Shown here piece after piece: positions 8,067 to 15,493 of a stretch of 64,000 nt of DNA. The DNA is from Evansella vedderi (GTDB taxonomy: Bacteria > Bacillota > Bacilli > Bacillales > Salisediminibacteriaceae), in the NCBI RefSeq assembly GCF_030813435.1, contig NZ_JAUSUG010000014.1, positions 101,454 through 165,453 on the forward strand, given 5' to 3'. The stretch's first letter is position 1. The number at the start of each line of letters is the position of its first letter. Below the pieces are notes generated by a model that saw only the letters and a program-made list of their open reading frames with translations, was not told the DNA's origin and did no database searches. Both the position numbers and the translations under genes were made by a program.

Positions 8067-9806
8067 ATGAACTGGAAGTTACATTATGAACGCTGGTTAT
8101 CGTTTGGGGGGCTTCAAAAGGATTTACAGGAAGAACTTAAGGCTTTAAAGGATAACCAAAAATTATTAGAGGATTCCTTCTACAAAACATTAGAATTTGG
8201 TACAGGTGGTATGCGTGGAGAAATTGGTCCAGGAACGAATCGGATGAATACATATACTGTACGTCGTGCTGCAAAAGGATTAGGAAAATTAATTTCCGGG
8301 AAAGGGGAAGCAGCTAAGGAAAAAGGTGTCGTTATCTCTTACGATAATCGTCGTTTTTCAAGAAAATTTGCCCTAGAATCTGCTAAGGTACTAGGGGCTG
8401 ATGGAATAAAGGTATACGTATTTGAGGAATTGCGTCCTACTCCTCAGTTGTCTTTTTCCGTTAGGAGGCTTGGTACAGCTGCAGGAATCATGATCACTGC
8501 AAGTCATAATCCTCCTGAATACAATGGATTTAAAGTTTACGGGGAAGATGGGGCACAGTTAGTTGGTGAGGACTCAGACCTATTATTAAAGTATGTGAAT
8601 GAAGTAGAGGATGAATTAACCATTGAAACTAGGGACGAAGAGGAACTTTTAAATAACGAGTTTCTTACTTTTATTGGACAAGAAATGGATGAGGTATATG
8701 AAGGAAAGCTACTAGATGTCATTCAAAATAAGGAGCTTGTCCGAGATTATGGAAAAAATTTATCCGTGGTTTTTACACCACTTCATGGTGCATCAAAAAT
8801 TCCTGTAATGAATAGCTTTAAAAAGGCAGGGTTTACGGAAATTCATGTGGTAGAATTACAATCGCAGCCGGATGAGAATTTTTCTAATGTTACCTCTGCA
8901 AACCCTGAAGAGCATGTGGCCTTCGATCGAGCTATCGAAGAAGGTAAAAAGGTAAATGCAGACGTGTTAATTGCAACAGACCCTGATGGGGACCGTGTAG
9001 GAATAGCTGCGAAAAATCGAAATGGTGAGTATGAGGTTTTAACTGGAAATCAAGCGGGTGCTCTAATGCTTCATTATATCTTATCTTCTGGAAGGAAAAA
9101 TGGAAATCTTCCTGACGATAGTATCATGATTCAAACCATTGTTACTTCACCACTAGGGAAAACGATAGCAAAAGCTCATGATGTAAAAACTCTCGACGTT
9201 TTGACAGGTTTTAAATATATTGCAGAGAAAATTAGGGAATTTGAGCAGGATAATACCCAATCCTTTATATTCGGATATGAAGAAAGCTACGGATATTTAG
9301 TAAAGCCTTTTGTTCGAGATAAGGATGCTGTTCAAGCAGCTCTGTTAGCAGCAGAAGTAGCTTTATATTATAAACAACAAGAAAAAAGCCTATTTGATGG
9401 CTTAGAGAATGTATTTGAGACTTATGGTTATTATCGTGAAACCCTCCATTCCTTTGTTTTTAAAGGGAAAGAAGGGGTGGAAACAATGAAAAACTTTATT
9501 GATTCCTTTCGTGGGCAAACGTTTAGTCCCGAGGGAGAGTTTCAGCTTCAATTGTCCGAAGATTATTTAACAGGCCAAGTTATGGACCATGTTAGTGGGG
9601 AAGAGTCCCCTACAGGACTACCGAAGTCAAATGTATTAAAGTATGTTATGACAGATGGTTCTTGGTTCTGTTTACGACCTTCGGGAACGGAACCTAAGCT
9701 TAAGCTGTACTTTGGGGTAAAGGGGAAGACCGGGGAGGAAGCCGAGGAAAAGTTAGATCAACTTGTGCAGCCAATGGTTAAACGGGTGAAAGCTTTTCAG
9801 GATTAA
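8067..9806 (+). CDS. pgcA: Alpha-phosphoglucomutase
   Basis: Interconverts glucose-1-P and glucose-6-P, connecting the Leloir pathway and UDP-glucose synthesis with glycolysis. Four-domain alpha-phosphohexomutase: active-site phosphoserine loop TASHNPPEYNGFKVY, metal loop DPDGDR, sugar-binding GYEESYGY and the phosphate-binding RPSGTEPKLKLY at the C-terminus. The 579 residues match B. subtilis PgcA. ATG at 8067 has AAAGGAG about ten bases upstream. It is separated from the gal genes by two repeat elements and ends at a strong terminator, so it is probably its own unit. Confidence 0.95.
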   Translation: MNWKLHYERWLSFGGLQKDLQEELKALKDNQKLLEDSFYKTLEFGTGGMRGEIGPGTNRMNTYTVRRAAKGLGKLISGKGEAAKEKGVVISYDNRRFSRKFALESAKVLGADGIKVYVFEELRPTPQLSFSVRRLGTAAGIMITASHNPPEYNGFKVYGEDGAQLVGEDSDLLLKYVNEVEDELTIETRDEEELLNNEFLTFIGQEMDEVYEGKLLDVIQNKELVRDYGKNLSVVFTPLHGASKIPVMNSFKKAGFTEIHVVELQSQPDENFSNVTSANPEEHVAFDRAIEEGKKVNADVLIATDPDGDRVGIAAKNRNGEYEVLTGNQAGALMLHYILSSGRKNGNLPDDSIMIQTIVTSPLGKTIAKAHDVKTLDVLTGFKYIAEKIREFEQDNTQSFIFGYEESYGYLVKPFVRDKDAVQAALLAAEVALYYKQQEKSLFDGLENVFETYGYYRETLHSFVFKGKEGVETMKNFIDSFRGQTFSPEGEFQLQLSEDYLTGQVMDHVSGEESPTGLPKSNVLKYVMTDGSWFCLRPSGTEPKLKLYFGVKGKTGEEAEEKLDQLVQPMVKRVKAFQD

Positions 9807-9821
9807 TTAAATATCTACACT

Positions 9822-9855
9822 AACAGTATGGTGTTCTTCGCCATACTGTTTTTTG
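9822..9855 (+). terminator. Terminator of pgcA
   Basis: AACAGTATGGTG and CGCCATACTGTT form a stem followed by TTTT. Confidence 0.9.
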
Positions 9856-9957
9856 ATTTATTCAAGATCCAATTAAAGGAAACTAGTCAAGGTCCCATGC
9901 GAAAGACATTCCCTTGCATACGTTATAGTATCGTGGATAAATAAGGAGGGATAAATT

Positions 9958-10305
9958 TTGAAGGATCAAAATAAATTAATGGATCTGTATTTAGATCGTT
10001 TATTTAAAAAATACAATATTTCCCCAGATAAAGTAAATTTAACCCCTGATCAAAAAGTTAAAGTTAAGAGTATTGTTGAAAATATACAAAAAGACGTACA
10101 AAAATTCTTAGAAAATACGGAAAAGAAAATTACGGAACATGACATGCCGAAAAAGCAAAAAGGTGTAGAGGGGAATGAGCCTTTAAATTTAGAACATTTA
10201 TCAGATGAAGAAAATAGCTTAGCCCACAGGAAACCTGAACCACCAACAACGAAGCCGAAAGTATATTTACAAGGAAAAAAAAGAAAAAGAAAGAAGAGAC
10301 GATAA
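9958..10305 (+). CDS. CotW-like spore coat protein
   Basis: 115 residues, strongly charged, starting at TTG 9958 behind AAGGAGG. The first half (FKKYNISPDKVNLTPDQKVK, then SIVENIQKDVQKFLEN) follows the pattern of B. subtilis CotW (KHGVTKDKMKKVSDEEKE.., LVKDLQAKSQALIEN) in spacing and residue types. The C-terminus is a Lys/Arg run (KKRKRKKRR), common in coat proteins. The next gene is CotX-like, the expected partner. A CATACGTTA at 9917-9925 fits the -10 of mother-cell sigma factors (SigK/SigE), but no convincing -35 is visible. The assignment rests on a remembered family pattern. Confidence 0.65.
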   Translation: MKDQNKLMDLYLDRLFKKYNISPDKVNLTPDQKVKVKSIVENIQKDVQKFLENTEKKITEHDMPKKQKGVEGNEPLNLEHLSDEENSLAHRKPEPPTTKPKVYLQGKKRKRKKRR

Positions 10306-10395
10306 AATTAGACTACTTTCTTGAGCGCTTTGTCCAATCCAACTGTATTTTAAATCATACAGTGTTAACGAGTACACGAAAAAGGAGGAATGAAT

Positions 10396-10863
10396 ATGAA
10401 TCAAGAAGTGTATCGTTCAAGTGATGCGAAAAGAAACTGGGATGCTCTGAACCCTGATAGTGCTCATCCACTGTGTGATCGTAAGGATTTTCAAGAAGAG
10501 GCACAAGAAGCGGTAAACAAAAGTAAAACACTTCAGTTAAACGAAGAATATATCTTTATAAAAGATTCCTGTGATGTTACCGTTACTTCAACAGACACAA
10601 AGGGTGCATTAAATATTCAAGCAGGAATTCAGACGGCAATTGCTGTTCTGATTAGTTTATCTGTTGATGATCCAGCAACAGCAGAGAAATTAACTCAAGA
10701 GCTATTACAAACGTCAAAGATTAAGCAAGTTTCCTTCCAAAAAACAGTAGTGGAAAATTCTCGAAATGTAGAAATTACAACAGTTGATGCACAAATAGCT
10801 GCGAATATTCAAATTCTCGTTCAAATTTTAATTGCTGTAGCAATAAAACTCGATCTCTTATAA
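10396..10863 (+). CDS. Spore coat protein, CotX/CotV family
   Basis: The C-terminal two-thirds holds two related halves (CDVTVTSTDTKGALNIQAGI and NVEITTVDAQIAANIQILVQ), the duplicated hydrophobic motif of CotV/CotX insoluble-fraction coat proteins. Start ATG 10396 is preferred over 10390 because AAAGGAGG then lies seven bases away. The 155 residues are similar in size to B. subtilis CotX. It is paired with the CotW-like gene 90 bases upstream, as in the cotVWXYZ cluster, and closed by a terminator. Expected to act in the outer coat or crust of the spore. Confidence 0.85.
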   Translation: MNQEVYRSSDAKRNWDALNPDSAHPLCDRKDFQEEAQEAVNKSKTLQLNEEYIFIKDSCDVTVTSTDTKGALNIQAGIQTAIAVLISLSVDDPATAEKLTQELLQTSKIKQVSFQKTVVENSRNVEITTVDAQIAANIQILVQILIAVAIKLDLL

Positions 10864-10871
10864 GTTACACA

Positions 10872-10905
10872 GGTGCCCTGCAAACATGTATGCAGGGTGC
10901 TTTTC
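10872..10905 (+). terminator. Terminator of the CotX-like gene
   Basis: GCCCTGCA / TGCAGGG stem followed by TGCTTTTCTG. Confidence 0.75.
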
Positions 10906-11009
10906 TGTTCTAACTTTGCTTTAGATAACTGTGTTCTGAATATTGGACATAAGTTAAATGGGGAAGGTACAATAGTCTTATTATAAAATAAAGGGGGGAG
11001 AGGCAATAA

Positions 11010-11432
11010 ATGGAATACATATTTGTCTTAGCAAGTGTCATTTTCGTTTTAGGATTCATTTTTATCTTTCAAGGCTTGATGAACAAAATTATTCATGAAG
11101 AAGTAACAAAGGATGTCATTCAAAAAATGCAAACAAAGTTATTTATTCGTGTTGCACTTTTTGAAGTGATACCGATTTTCATGGTAATAGGTGCCTTTAT
11201 CTTTATGGAAGGACAAGAACAAAGGGTTGACCCGACTATTCCAATCGTCATCATCCTCAGCGTGTTTCTATTAGGGGCATTTAGAATTTTCATGTCTTTT
11301 CGGGATGTAAAAGCAAGTGTGAAAGTTAATGAACTAATCAACCCGATTCAAACACTGTTCTTCATTTCTATACCATTATTAGGGGCTATCCCCATCATTT
11401 CCATTATTATGCTTATAATTGTAAGTGGGTAG
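11010..11432 (+). CDS. Small integral membrane protein, function unknown
   Basis: 140 residues with four clear hydrophobic segments (about 3-22, 50-68, 77-95 and 115-138) separated by short charged loops. I do not recognise the family. ATG at 11010 is preceded by AAAGGGGGGAGAG. It stands alone between the CotX-like terminator and the cold-shock gene, so context gives no clue. Nothing indicates a signal peptide or catalytic motif. Confidence 0.75.
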   Translation: MEYIFVLASVIFVLGFIFIFQGLMNKIIHEEVTKDVIQKMQTKLFIRVALFEVIPIFMVIGAFIFMEGQEQRVDPTIPIVIILSVFLLGAFRIFMSFRDVKASVKVNELINPIQTLFFISIPLLGAIPIISIIMLIIVSG

Positions 11433-11569
11433 CAACCTGTAAGCGTTTGCTTTGGTGGTTAATGGGGTTGCAAATTAGGGGGAATGATATTGCCCAACTT
11501 TGTCTATAATAAACAACGAAAGGGGTCGAAAAAACACGTTATTTCATTGCCATTACAGGAAAAATGTGT

Positions 11570-11598
11570 TTGCATCCCAATGATCTGTATGATATGAT
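11570..11598 (+). promoter_or_regulatory. Promoter and long leader of the cold-shock gene
   Basis: TTGCAT (11570-11575), a 17-base spacer and TATGAT (11593-11598) make a good sigma-A promoter. Transcription would begin near 11605, leaving a 5' leader of about 120 bases before the ATG, as is usual for csp mRNAs whose leaders respond to cold. The rest of the 293-base gap upstream shows nothing else convincing. Confidence 0.7.
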
Positions 11599-11725
11599 CA
11601 TGAAGTAAATTGTTTTGAAATCGAAAAACGTTTTCGGCCTCGGAAGCAAGTTCTTGTAAGGCATGAAATGGTTTTGCGGTATTCAAAGATTTAACTTTTT
11701 ATTTATTTTTAAGGAGGCCGTTAAC

Positions 11726-11923
11726 ATGACAGGCAAAGTAAAATGGTTTAACTCAGAAAAAGGTTTTGGATTCATCGAGCGTGAAGGTGGAGACGATGTA
11801 TTCGTACACTTCTCAGCAATCCAAGCTGATGGTTTCAAAACATTAGAAGAAGGCCAAGAAGTTGAATTCGAAATCGTTGAAGGCGACCGTGGTCCTCAAG
11901 CTGCTAACGTTGTAAAGCTTTAA
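11726..11923 (+). CDS. csp: Cold-shock protein (CspA/B family)
   Basis: A 65-residue single OB-fold protein, [18 protein letters not shown] at the start, with RNP1 (KGFGFIE) and RNP2 (VFVHFSAI). It acts as an RNA chaperone on single-stranded nucleic acid. The frame is open upstream, but ATG 11726 has AAGGAGG at the right distance and starts exactly where Csp proteins begin. Codon choice is more biased than in its neighbours, as expected for a highly expressed gene. Monocistronic, with its own promoter and terminator. Confidence 0.97.
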   Translation: MTGKVKWFNSEKGFGFIEREGGDDVFVHFSAIQADGFKTLEEGQEVEFEIVEGDRGPQAANVVKL

Positions 11924-11944
11924 TTCCTACGGGTTAAATACAAT

Positions 11945-11978
11945 AAAGTCTACTCCATATAGGAGTAGGCTTTTTTAT
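11945..11978 (+). terminator. Terminator of the cold-shock gene
   Basis: AGTCTACTCC / GGAGTAGGC stem with a four-base loop and a run of T. Confidence 0.9.
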
Positions 11979-11993
11979 TAAAGGCTCTGTTAT

Positions 11994-12041
11994 GCTACCC
12001 CATTGATGGATGGGAAGCAGGGAATAACATCATGGGGTAGC
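11994..12041 (+). promoter_or_regulatory. Structured leader before the crcB pair
   Basis: A 14-bp stem (GCTACCCCAT, one bulged T, GATG pairing with CATCATGGGGTAGC) with a 19-base purine-rich loop lies 26 bases before crcB. No T-run follows, so it is not a simple terminator. I could not fit the fluoride-riboswitch consensus to it. GGCTCTGTTA just upstream (11983) matches a family-B repeat end, so it may be a repeat remnant. Confidence 0.4.
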
Positions 12042-12067
12042 CTTATAAAAAGGAAGTAGGTATCCAA

Positions 12068-12475
12068 ATGAAACAGCATGGAATGATACTCATTTGTATT
12101 TTTTTAGGAGGAGCATTAGGTACTTTATTTCGGTATATTATCAATATTCAGGTAGAAGGGTTTCTTTTTCCATTAGGAACGGTTATTGAAAATTTAGTAG
12201 GAAGCTTCCTCCTTGGTGGGTTAACAGGCTATATTTTACATAAAAAATTGCTCCCAGGGTTAAAGGAAGGGATCGGTGTTGGATTTTGTGGCGGTTTTAC
12301 TACCATGTCTACACTAGCAGCGGATTCCGTTTTTTTAGTTTTAAATAATCCTGTACAATTTTTCATTTATATGAGTGTTTCATTATTTGGTGGTTTATTG
12401 TTAGCATTAGTAGGTATGATGCTAAGCACAGCCTTCATTCGAAAAAGAATATTTAAAGTAGGTGGGGATCAATGA
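12068..12475 (+). CDS. crcB: CrcB/Fluc fluoride exporter, subunit 1
   Basis: Four-TM protein of the Fluc (CrcB) family of fluoride channels in the cytoplasmic membrane. Family motifs GGALGTLFRY near the N-terminus, the pore Asn in VIENLVGSFLLGG, and GFCGGFTTMSTLA. The 135 residues are of normal size. ATG at 12068 follows AAGGAAGTAGG. Its stop overlaps the start of the second crcB by four bases. Gram-positive bacteria often carry two homologues that form an antiparallel heterodimer, so the pair is likely one functional unit. Confidence 0.92.
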   Translation: MKQHGMILICIFLGGALGTLFRYIINIQVEGFLFPLGTVIENLVGSFLLGGLTGYILHKKLLPGLKEGIGVGFCGGFTTMSTLAADSVFLVLNNPVQFFIYMSVSLFGGLLLALVGMMLSTAFIRKRIFKVGGDQ

Positions 12476-12846
12476 ACTTCCTTCTGGTGGCCATTGGAGG
12501 GGGATTAGGTGCAGTTTTACGTTATGTATTAGGGGTTTGGATTAAGAATAATACAAGGGAGAGGTCAATTCCTACTGCAATGCTTATTGTTAACTTACTA
12601 GGAGCATTTGGCTTAGGCATATTTTTTAACTATGCTTACGGAGAAATCCCTATGGCAGCCTATGATAAAAAGCCCTATTTGTTCTTTGGAATTGGGTTTT
12701 TTGGGGCTTTTACTACCTTTTCCACCTTTAGTGTAGAGGCGGTAACGCTGCTACAAAAGAAGAAATGGATCCCGTTGTTTACTTATATTCTGTTATCCGT
12801 AGGCGGCAGTATAATTATATTTGCATTTGCATTCTTTGTATTGTAA
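12472..12846 (+). CDS. crcB: CrcB/Fluc fluoride exporter, subunit 2
   Basis: The 124-residue partner of the upstream CrcB, with GGGLGAVLRYVLG, the pore-lining Asn in LIVNLLGAFGLG and GFFGAFTTFSTFS. The ATG lies inside the upstream stop (ATGA), with GGTGGGGATCA before it, so translation is coupled. The two proteins are clearly related but divergent, as in heterodimeric Fluc pairs. After it comes a long intergenic region holding a repeat element and a hairpin. Confidence 0.93.
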   Translation: MNFLLVAIGGGLGAVLRYVLGVWIKNNTRERSIPTAMLIVNLLGAFGLGIFFNYAYGEIPMAAYDKKPYLFFGIGFFGAFTTFSTFSVEAVTLLQKKKWIPLFTYILLSVGGSIIIFAFAFFVL

Positions 12847-12870
12847 TTTTGATACCCCATACATAATATA

Positions 12871-13209
12871 AGGCTATTTTCAAAAACTTTGTTGCTTTTT
12901 TAAGAAAGCTTGGAGAAGCGAAAGGCGGCGACTCCAGCGACGAGCGTGGCATCTAGAGTTAGCAACGAGTTGTTTCGACGGACGGAGCTACGAAGCAATG
13001 CTTGTAGAGGAAGAGACAGGTATAACGACTGAAGACCCCGGAGGGCGGTTTTCCCGAGGAGGCTGAAGTGTTGCCCGCGGGAACAAGGACGGTGACATTG
13101 CGCCGTTGCCCACAGGACGTGGGCTGCTTTTAGGCGTAATTGATCCGCCTGTAGCGTATCCAAGCCAAATTATATTCTTAAAAAACAACAATCCTTTAGA
13201 AAAGAGCTG
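12871..13209. repeat. Large intergenic inverted-repeat element (family A, 339 bp)
   Basis: Left arm AGGCTATTTTC, then AACTTTGTTGCTTTTTTAAG, then GCTTGGAGAAGCG. Right arm GTATCCAAGCC, then TTCTTAAAAAACAACAATC, then AGAAAAGAGCT. These arms are inverted copies. The interior (GACCCCGGAGGGC, then CGAGGAGGCT, then TTGCCCGCGGG) is GC-rich and related to the cores at 7775 and 40985. It is the longest copy here. ORFs reading through it (12900-13191, minus) have repeat-derived composition and no ribosome binding site. With the next hairpin it explains the 521-base gap. Confidence 0.75.
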
Positions 13210-13213
13210 ATAA

Positions 13214-13361
13214 AAAGAGGCTGGGACATACTAAAGTGTTTAATCGGAAATACGAACAATGCACTACCTGAGCGAAGTATATTTCCGAAGCGGGTAGATT
13301 GCACCTACATCTAGTTTGTTCGGATTTCTTTTAGTAAAAATACTTTTGTCCCAGCCTCTTT
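13214..13361. terminator. Long cruciform terminator between convergent genes
   Basis: AAAGAGGCTGGGACAT at 13214 pairs with TTGTCCCAGCCTCTTT at 13346-13361. Inside, TACTAAA / TTTAGTA, GAACAA / TTGTTC and TGCACTACC / GGGTAGATTGCA also pair, so about 148 bases can fold into one hairpin. A shorter relative lies at 27057-27104. It sits between crcB and the convergent BCCT gene, so a bidirectional terminator is likely. Confidence 0.7.
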
Positions 13362-13367
13362 CTAATG

Positions 13368-15158
13368 CTAATCATTTTTATTTGGATTTGAATTATCTTT
13401 TGTTTTGTTTGTAGGAGTATCCAGTTCCCCGTCCAATTGTTCTTCTAAGTCGTCACGGAGATCATCATATATTTTTTCTTTAAATTCCTCGTAAACTTCT
13501 TCTTTTAAGTCATCATAAACTTCTTCTTTTACTTGTTCATACACCTCTTCCTTCATTTCATCATAGACATTTTCTTTCATCTTATCGTAAACATCAATCT
13601 GGACTTCTTTCTTAATTTCCTTCGTTCGTTGATGTTTTTTTCGCTTTTGTTCGACCTGAACGTCACGACTCATCATCATTAGTAAAGAGAAGATCATGAC
13701 GACCATTATAATAGCAAAGGGGAGTGCGGCGATAATGGACGCCGTTTGTAATCCTGTTAAACCTCCACTTAATAAAAGGACACTGGCTGTACCAGCAATG
13801 AGAAATCCCCAAATAACTTTAACTTTGAGTTGTGGATCTAAGCTGCCATCACTTGTTAAAGCTGCTAACACGTAGGAGGCGGAATCGGCAGAAGTAATGA
13901 AAAAGATAATAATTAGTCCCACAGCAAGTATGCTCATAATTATTCCAAGGGGTAATTCACCTAACGTAACGAACAGAGCGACCTCAACATTTTCCATTAC
14001 GAGGTTACCAATTCGCTCGTTCCCATCCATGATCATCCTAAGTGCTGTTCCCCCAAAGGCAGTAAACCAAATTGCAGCAAGAAGAGAAGGTACGATTAAT
14101 ACACCTGCTACAAACTCTCGAATGGTTCTGCCACGTGAGATACGAGCAATGAAAATACCCATAAATGGAGCCCACGAAATATGCCAAGCCCAGAAGAAAA
14201 TCGTATAAATGCCAAGCCATTCCCCACCTCCGAAAGGATTAAGATCGAGGCTCATTTGTGTTACATTGGCAATATAGCCCCCAATTGTGGTTACAATACT
14301 TTCCGCAATAAACAGTGTCGGACCCATAATAATCATAAAAATTAATAAAATGGAGGCTATTGTAAGATTTATGGTACTTAAAATACGAATCCCTTTATTC
14401 ACACCAGTGGCTGCAGAAAATATAAATAATACAGTAACTACAGCAATAACAACGAGCTGTGTTGTTGCATTATTAGGAATGGTACCCGTAAGGTGGGAAA
14501 GACCTCCTGTAATTTGCAAGGCGCTTAACCCAAAGGTTGTTGCCACACCTGTCGATGTTGCTAATACAGCCAGTATATCAATTCCCTTACCAAAGGGACC
14601 TTTAATTTTGTCTCCAAGTAAAGGTTGGAAAGCAGAACTAATGAGTGCAGGCTGATCCTTTCGAAATTGAACATATGCTAATGTTAAGGCAACTAAAGAG
14701 AATATAGCCCAAGGATGTAAAGCCCAATGGAACACAGCATATCTTAGTCCCGCGGCTGCCTTCACCTCATCAGGTTGTCCAAGATAATCGGGATGGGGAT
14801 CCAGGAAGTATAGTGCCGGTTCAGCGACACCCCAGAAGACAAACCCAACACCAATACCAGCAGAAAACAGCATACCAAGCCATGTGTAGAATTTATACTC
14901 CGGTCGTTCATGGGGCTTTCCTAGTCTCATTCTGCCAAAGGGGCTAATCGCCAAAAATAATACAAAGGCGATAAAGAAAGCGGTGGAAAGCATATAGAAC
15001 CATCCGAAGTTATTAAGTGTGGAGGCAAGTGCTGTTGCAGAAAATGCCTCCAATGATCTTGGACTAATTGCACCCCAAAGAACAAACAGGGCAACTAAGG
15101 GAGCAGAAATGTAAAACACTATACTAGGTTTTTTCGTTTCATATTGAAATTTTCCCAT
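13368..15158 (-). CDS. BCCT-family glycine betaine transporter (OpuD/BetL type)
   Basis: Sodium-coupled secondary carrier for betaine or related compatible solutes, with about 12 TM segments. BCCT signatures are visible: the Trp motif FWGVAEPALYF and the conserved FFWAWHISWAPFMGIFIARI. Length is 596 residues from the ATG at 15158; the frame is open to a GTG at 15209, but neither start has a strong ribosome site and the likely transcription start favours 15158. After the last TM comes a charged tail with six to seven copies of an octapeptide [VI]-Y-[DE]-x-x-[KR]-[ED]-x (about residues 523-570). In BetP-type carriers the C-terminal helix senses osmotic state. Substrate specificity is inferred. 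Confidence 0.9.
   Translation of the reverse strand: MGKFQYETKKPSIVFYISAPLVALFVLWGAISPRSLEAFSATALASTLNNFGWFYMLSTAFFIAFVLFLAISPFGRMRLGKPHERPEYKFYTWLGMLFSAGIGVGFVFWGVAEPALYFLDPHPDYLGQPDEVKAAAGLRYAVFHWALHPWAIFSLVALTLAYVQFRKDQPALISSAFQPLLGDKIKGPFGKGIDILAVLATSTGVATTFGLSALQITGGLSHLTGTIPNNATTQLVVIAVVTVLFIFSAATGVNKGIRILSTINLTIASILLIFMIIMGPTLFIAESIVTTIGGYIANVTQMSLDLNPFGGGEWLGIYTIFFWAWHISWAPFMGIFIARISRGRTIREFVAGVLIVPSLLAAIWFTAFGGTALRMIMDGNERIGNLVMENVEVALFVTLGELPLGIIMSILAVGLIIIFFITSADSASYVLAALTSDGSLDPQLKVKVIWGFLIAGTASVLLLSGGLTGLQTASIIAALPFAIIMVVMIFSLLMMMSRDVQVEQKRKKHQRTKEIKKEVQIDVYDKMKENVYDEMKEEVYEQVKEEVYDDLKEEVYEEFKEKIYDDLRDDLEEQLDGELDTPTNKTKDNSNPNKND
13449..13592 (-). repeat. 24-bp tandem repeats encoding an octapeptide tail
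   Basis: Six consecutive imperfect 24-bp units inside the end of the BCCT gene encode VYDKMKEN, VYDEMKEE, VYEQVKEE, VYDDLKEE, VYEEFKEK and IYDDLRDD, followed by a weaker LEEQLDGE. Third-codon positions differ between units, so the repeat is old or conserved at the protein level. Confidence 0.9.
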
Positions 15159-15229
15159 ATAAAAGTCATCCGATAACGGATGTTCACCTCTCTTTCTGCT
15201 TGTAATCACTATGTAGCAACTTAATTTGT

Positions 15230-15266
15230 TTTCCCTTATATAAAAATTTAAAACGTTTTATATAAG
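15230..15266 (-). promoter_or_regulatory. SigB-like promoter and inverted repeat before the BCCT gene
   Basis: On the minus strand GTTTTA (15254-15249), a 13-base spacer and GGGAAA (15235-15230) match the sigma-B pattern GTTTAA / GGGWAW. A perfect 11-bp inverted repeat, CTTATATAAAA (15235-15245) and TTTTATATAAG (15256-15266), overlaps it and could bind a repressor. In B. subtilis opuD is partly SigB-dependent, which agrees. Both roles are inferred from sequence. Confidence 0.5.
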
Positions 15267-15321
15267 ATGGACACTTAGGAATTCCTTTTATAGGATAGAT
15301 GTTTTCATTGATTTTTATGTA

Positions 15322-15368
15322 AGAAGGTATCTCGAAAGGGATGTTTTAGATCTTTTGAGATACCTTCT
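15322..15368. terminator. Hairpin between the reductase and BCCT genes
   Basis: AGAAGGTATCTC and GAGATACCTTCT form a 12-bp stem with a 23-base loop. A second hairpin (GCCCACTACGAG / CTCGTAATGGGC, 15400-15431) lies closer to the reductase stop. Both probably end minus-strand transcription from the reductase gene. Confidence 0.55.
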
Positions 15369-15493
15369 AATTATTTTCGGACCGTCGCAATTACTATAAA
15401 GCCCACTACGAGTATTTTTCTCGTAATGGGCGAGCAACGAGTGAAGCCAATATCTTCACTGGATTAATAATTTTCTTGGCAGCTTCATTTAAT

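Noticed and set aside
7692..8070. Overlapping ORFs of 86 and 93 codons after the ROK gene
   Set aside because: They cross the two repeat elements, have no ribosome site and no protein-like composition.
11504..11686. 60-codon minus-strand ORF upstream of the cold-shock gene
   Set aside because: It overlaps the csp promoter and leader, and lacks a ribosome site and family resemblance.
11983..12060. Fluoride riboswitch before crcB
   Set aside because: Expected from the gene pair, but the conserved riboswitch core could not be fitted by eye; recorded only as a structured leader.
12900..13191. Minus-strand ORFs of 67-87 codons after crcB
   Set aside because: Wholly inside a 339-bp inverted-repeat element; the reading frames arise from its GC-rich core.
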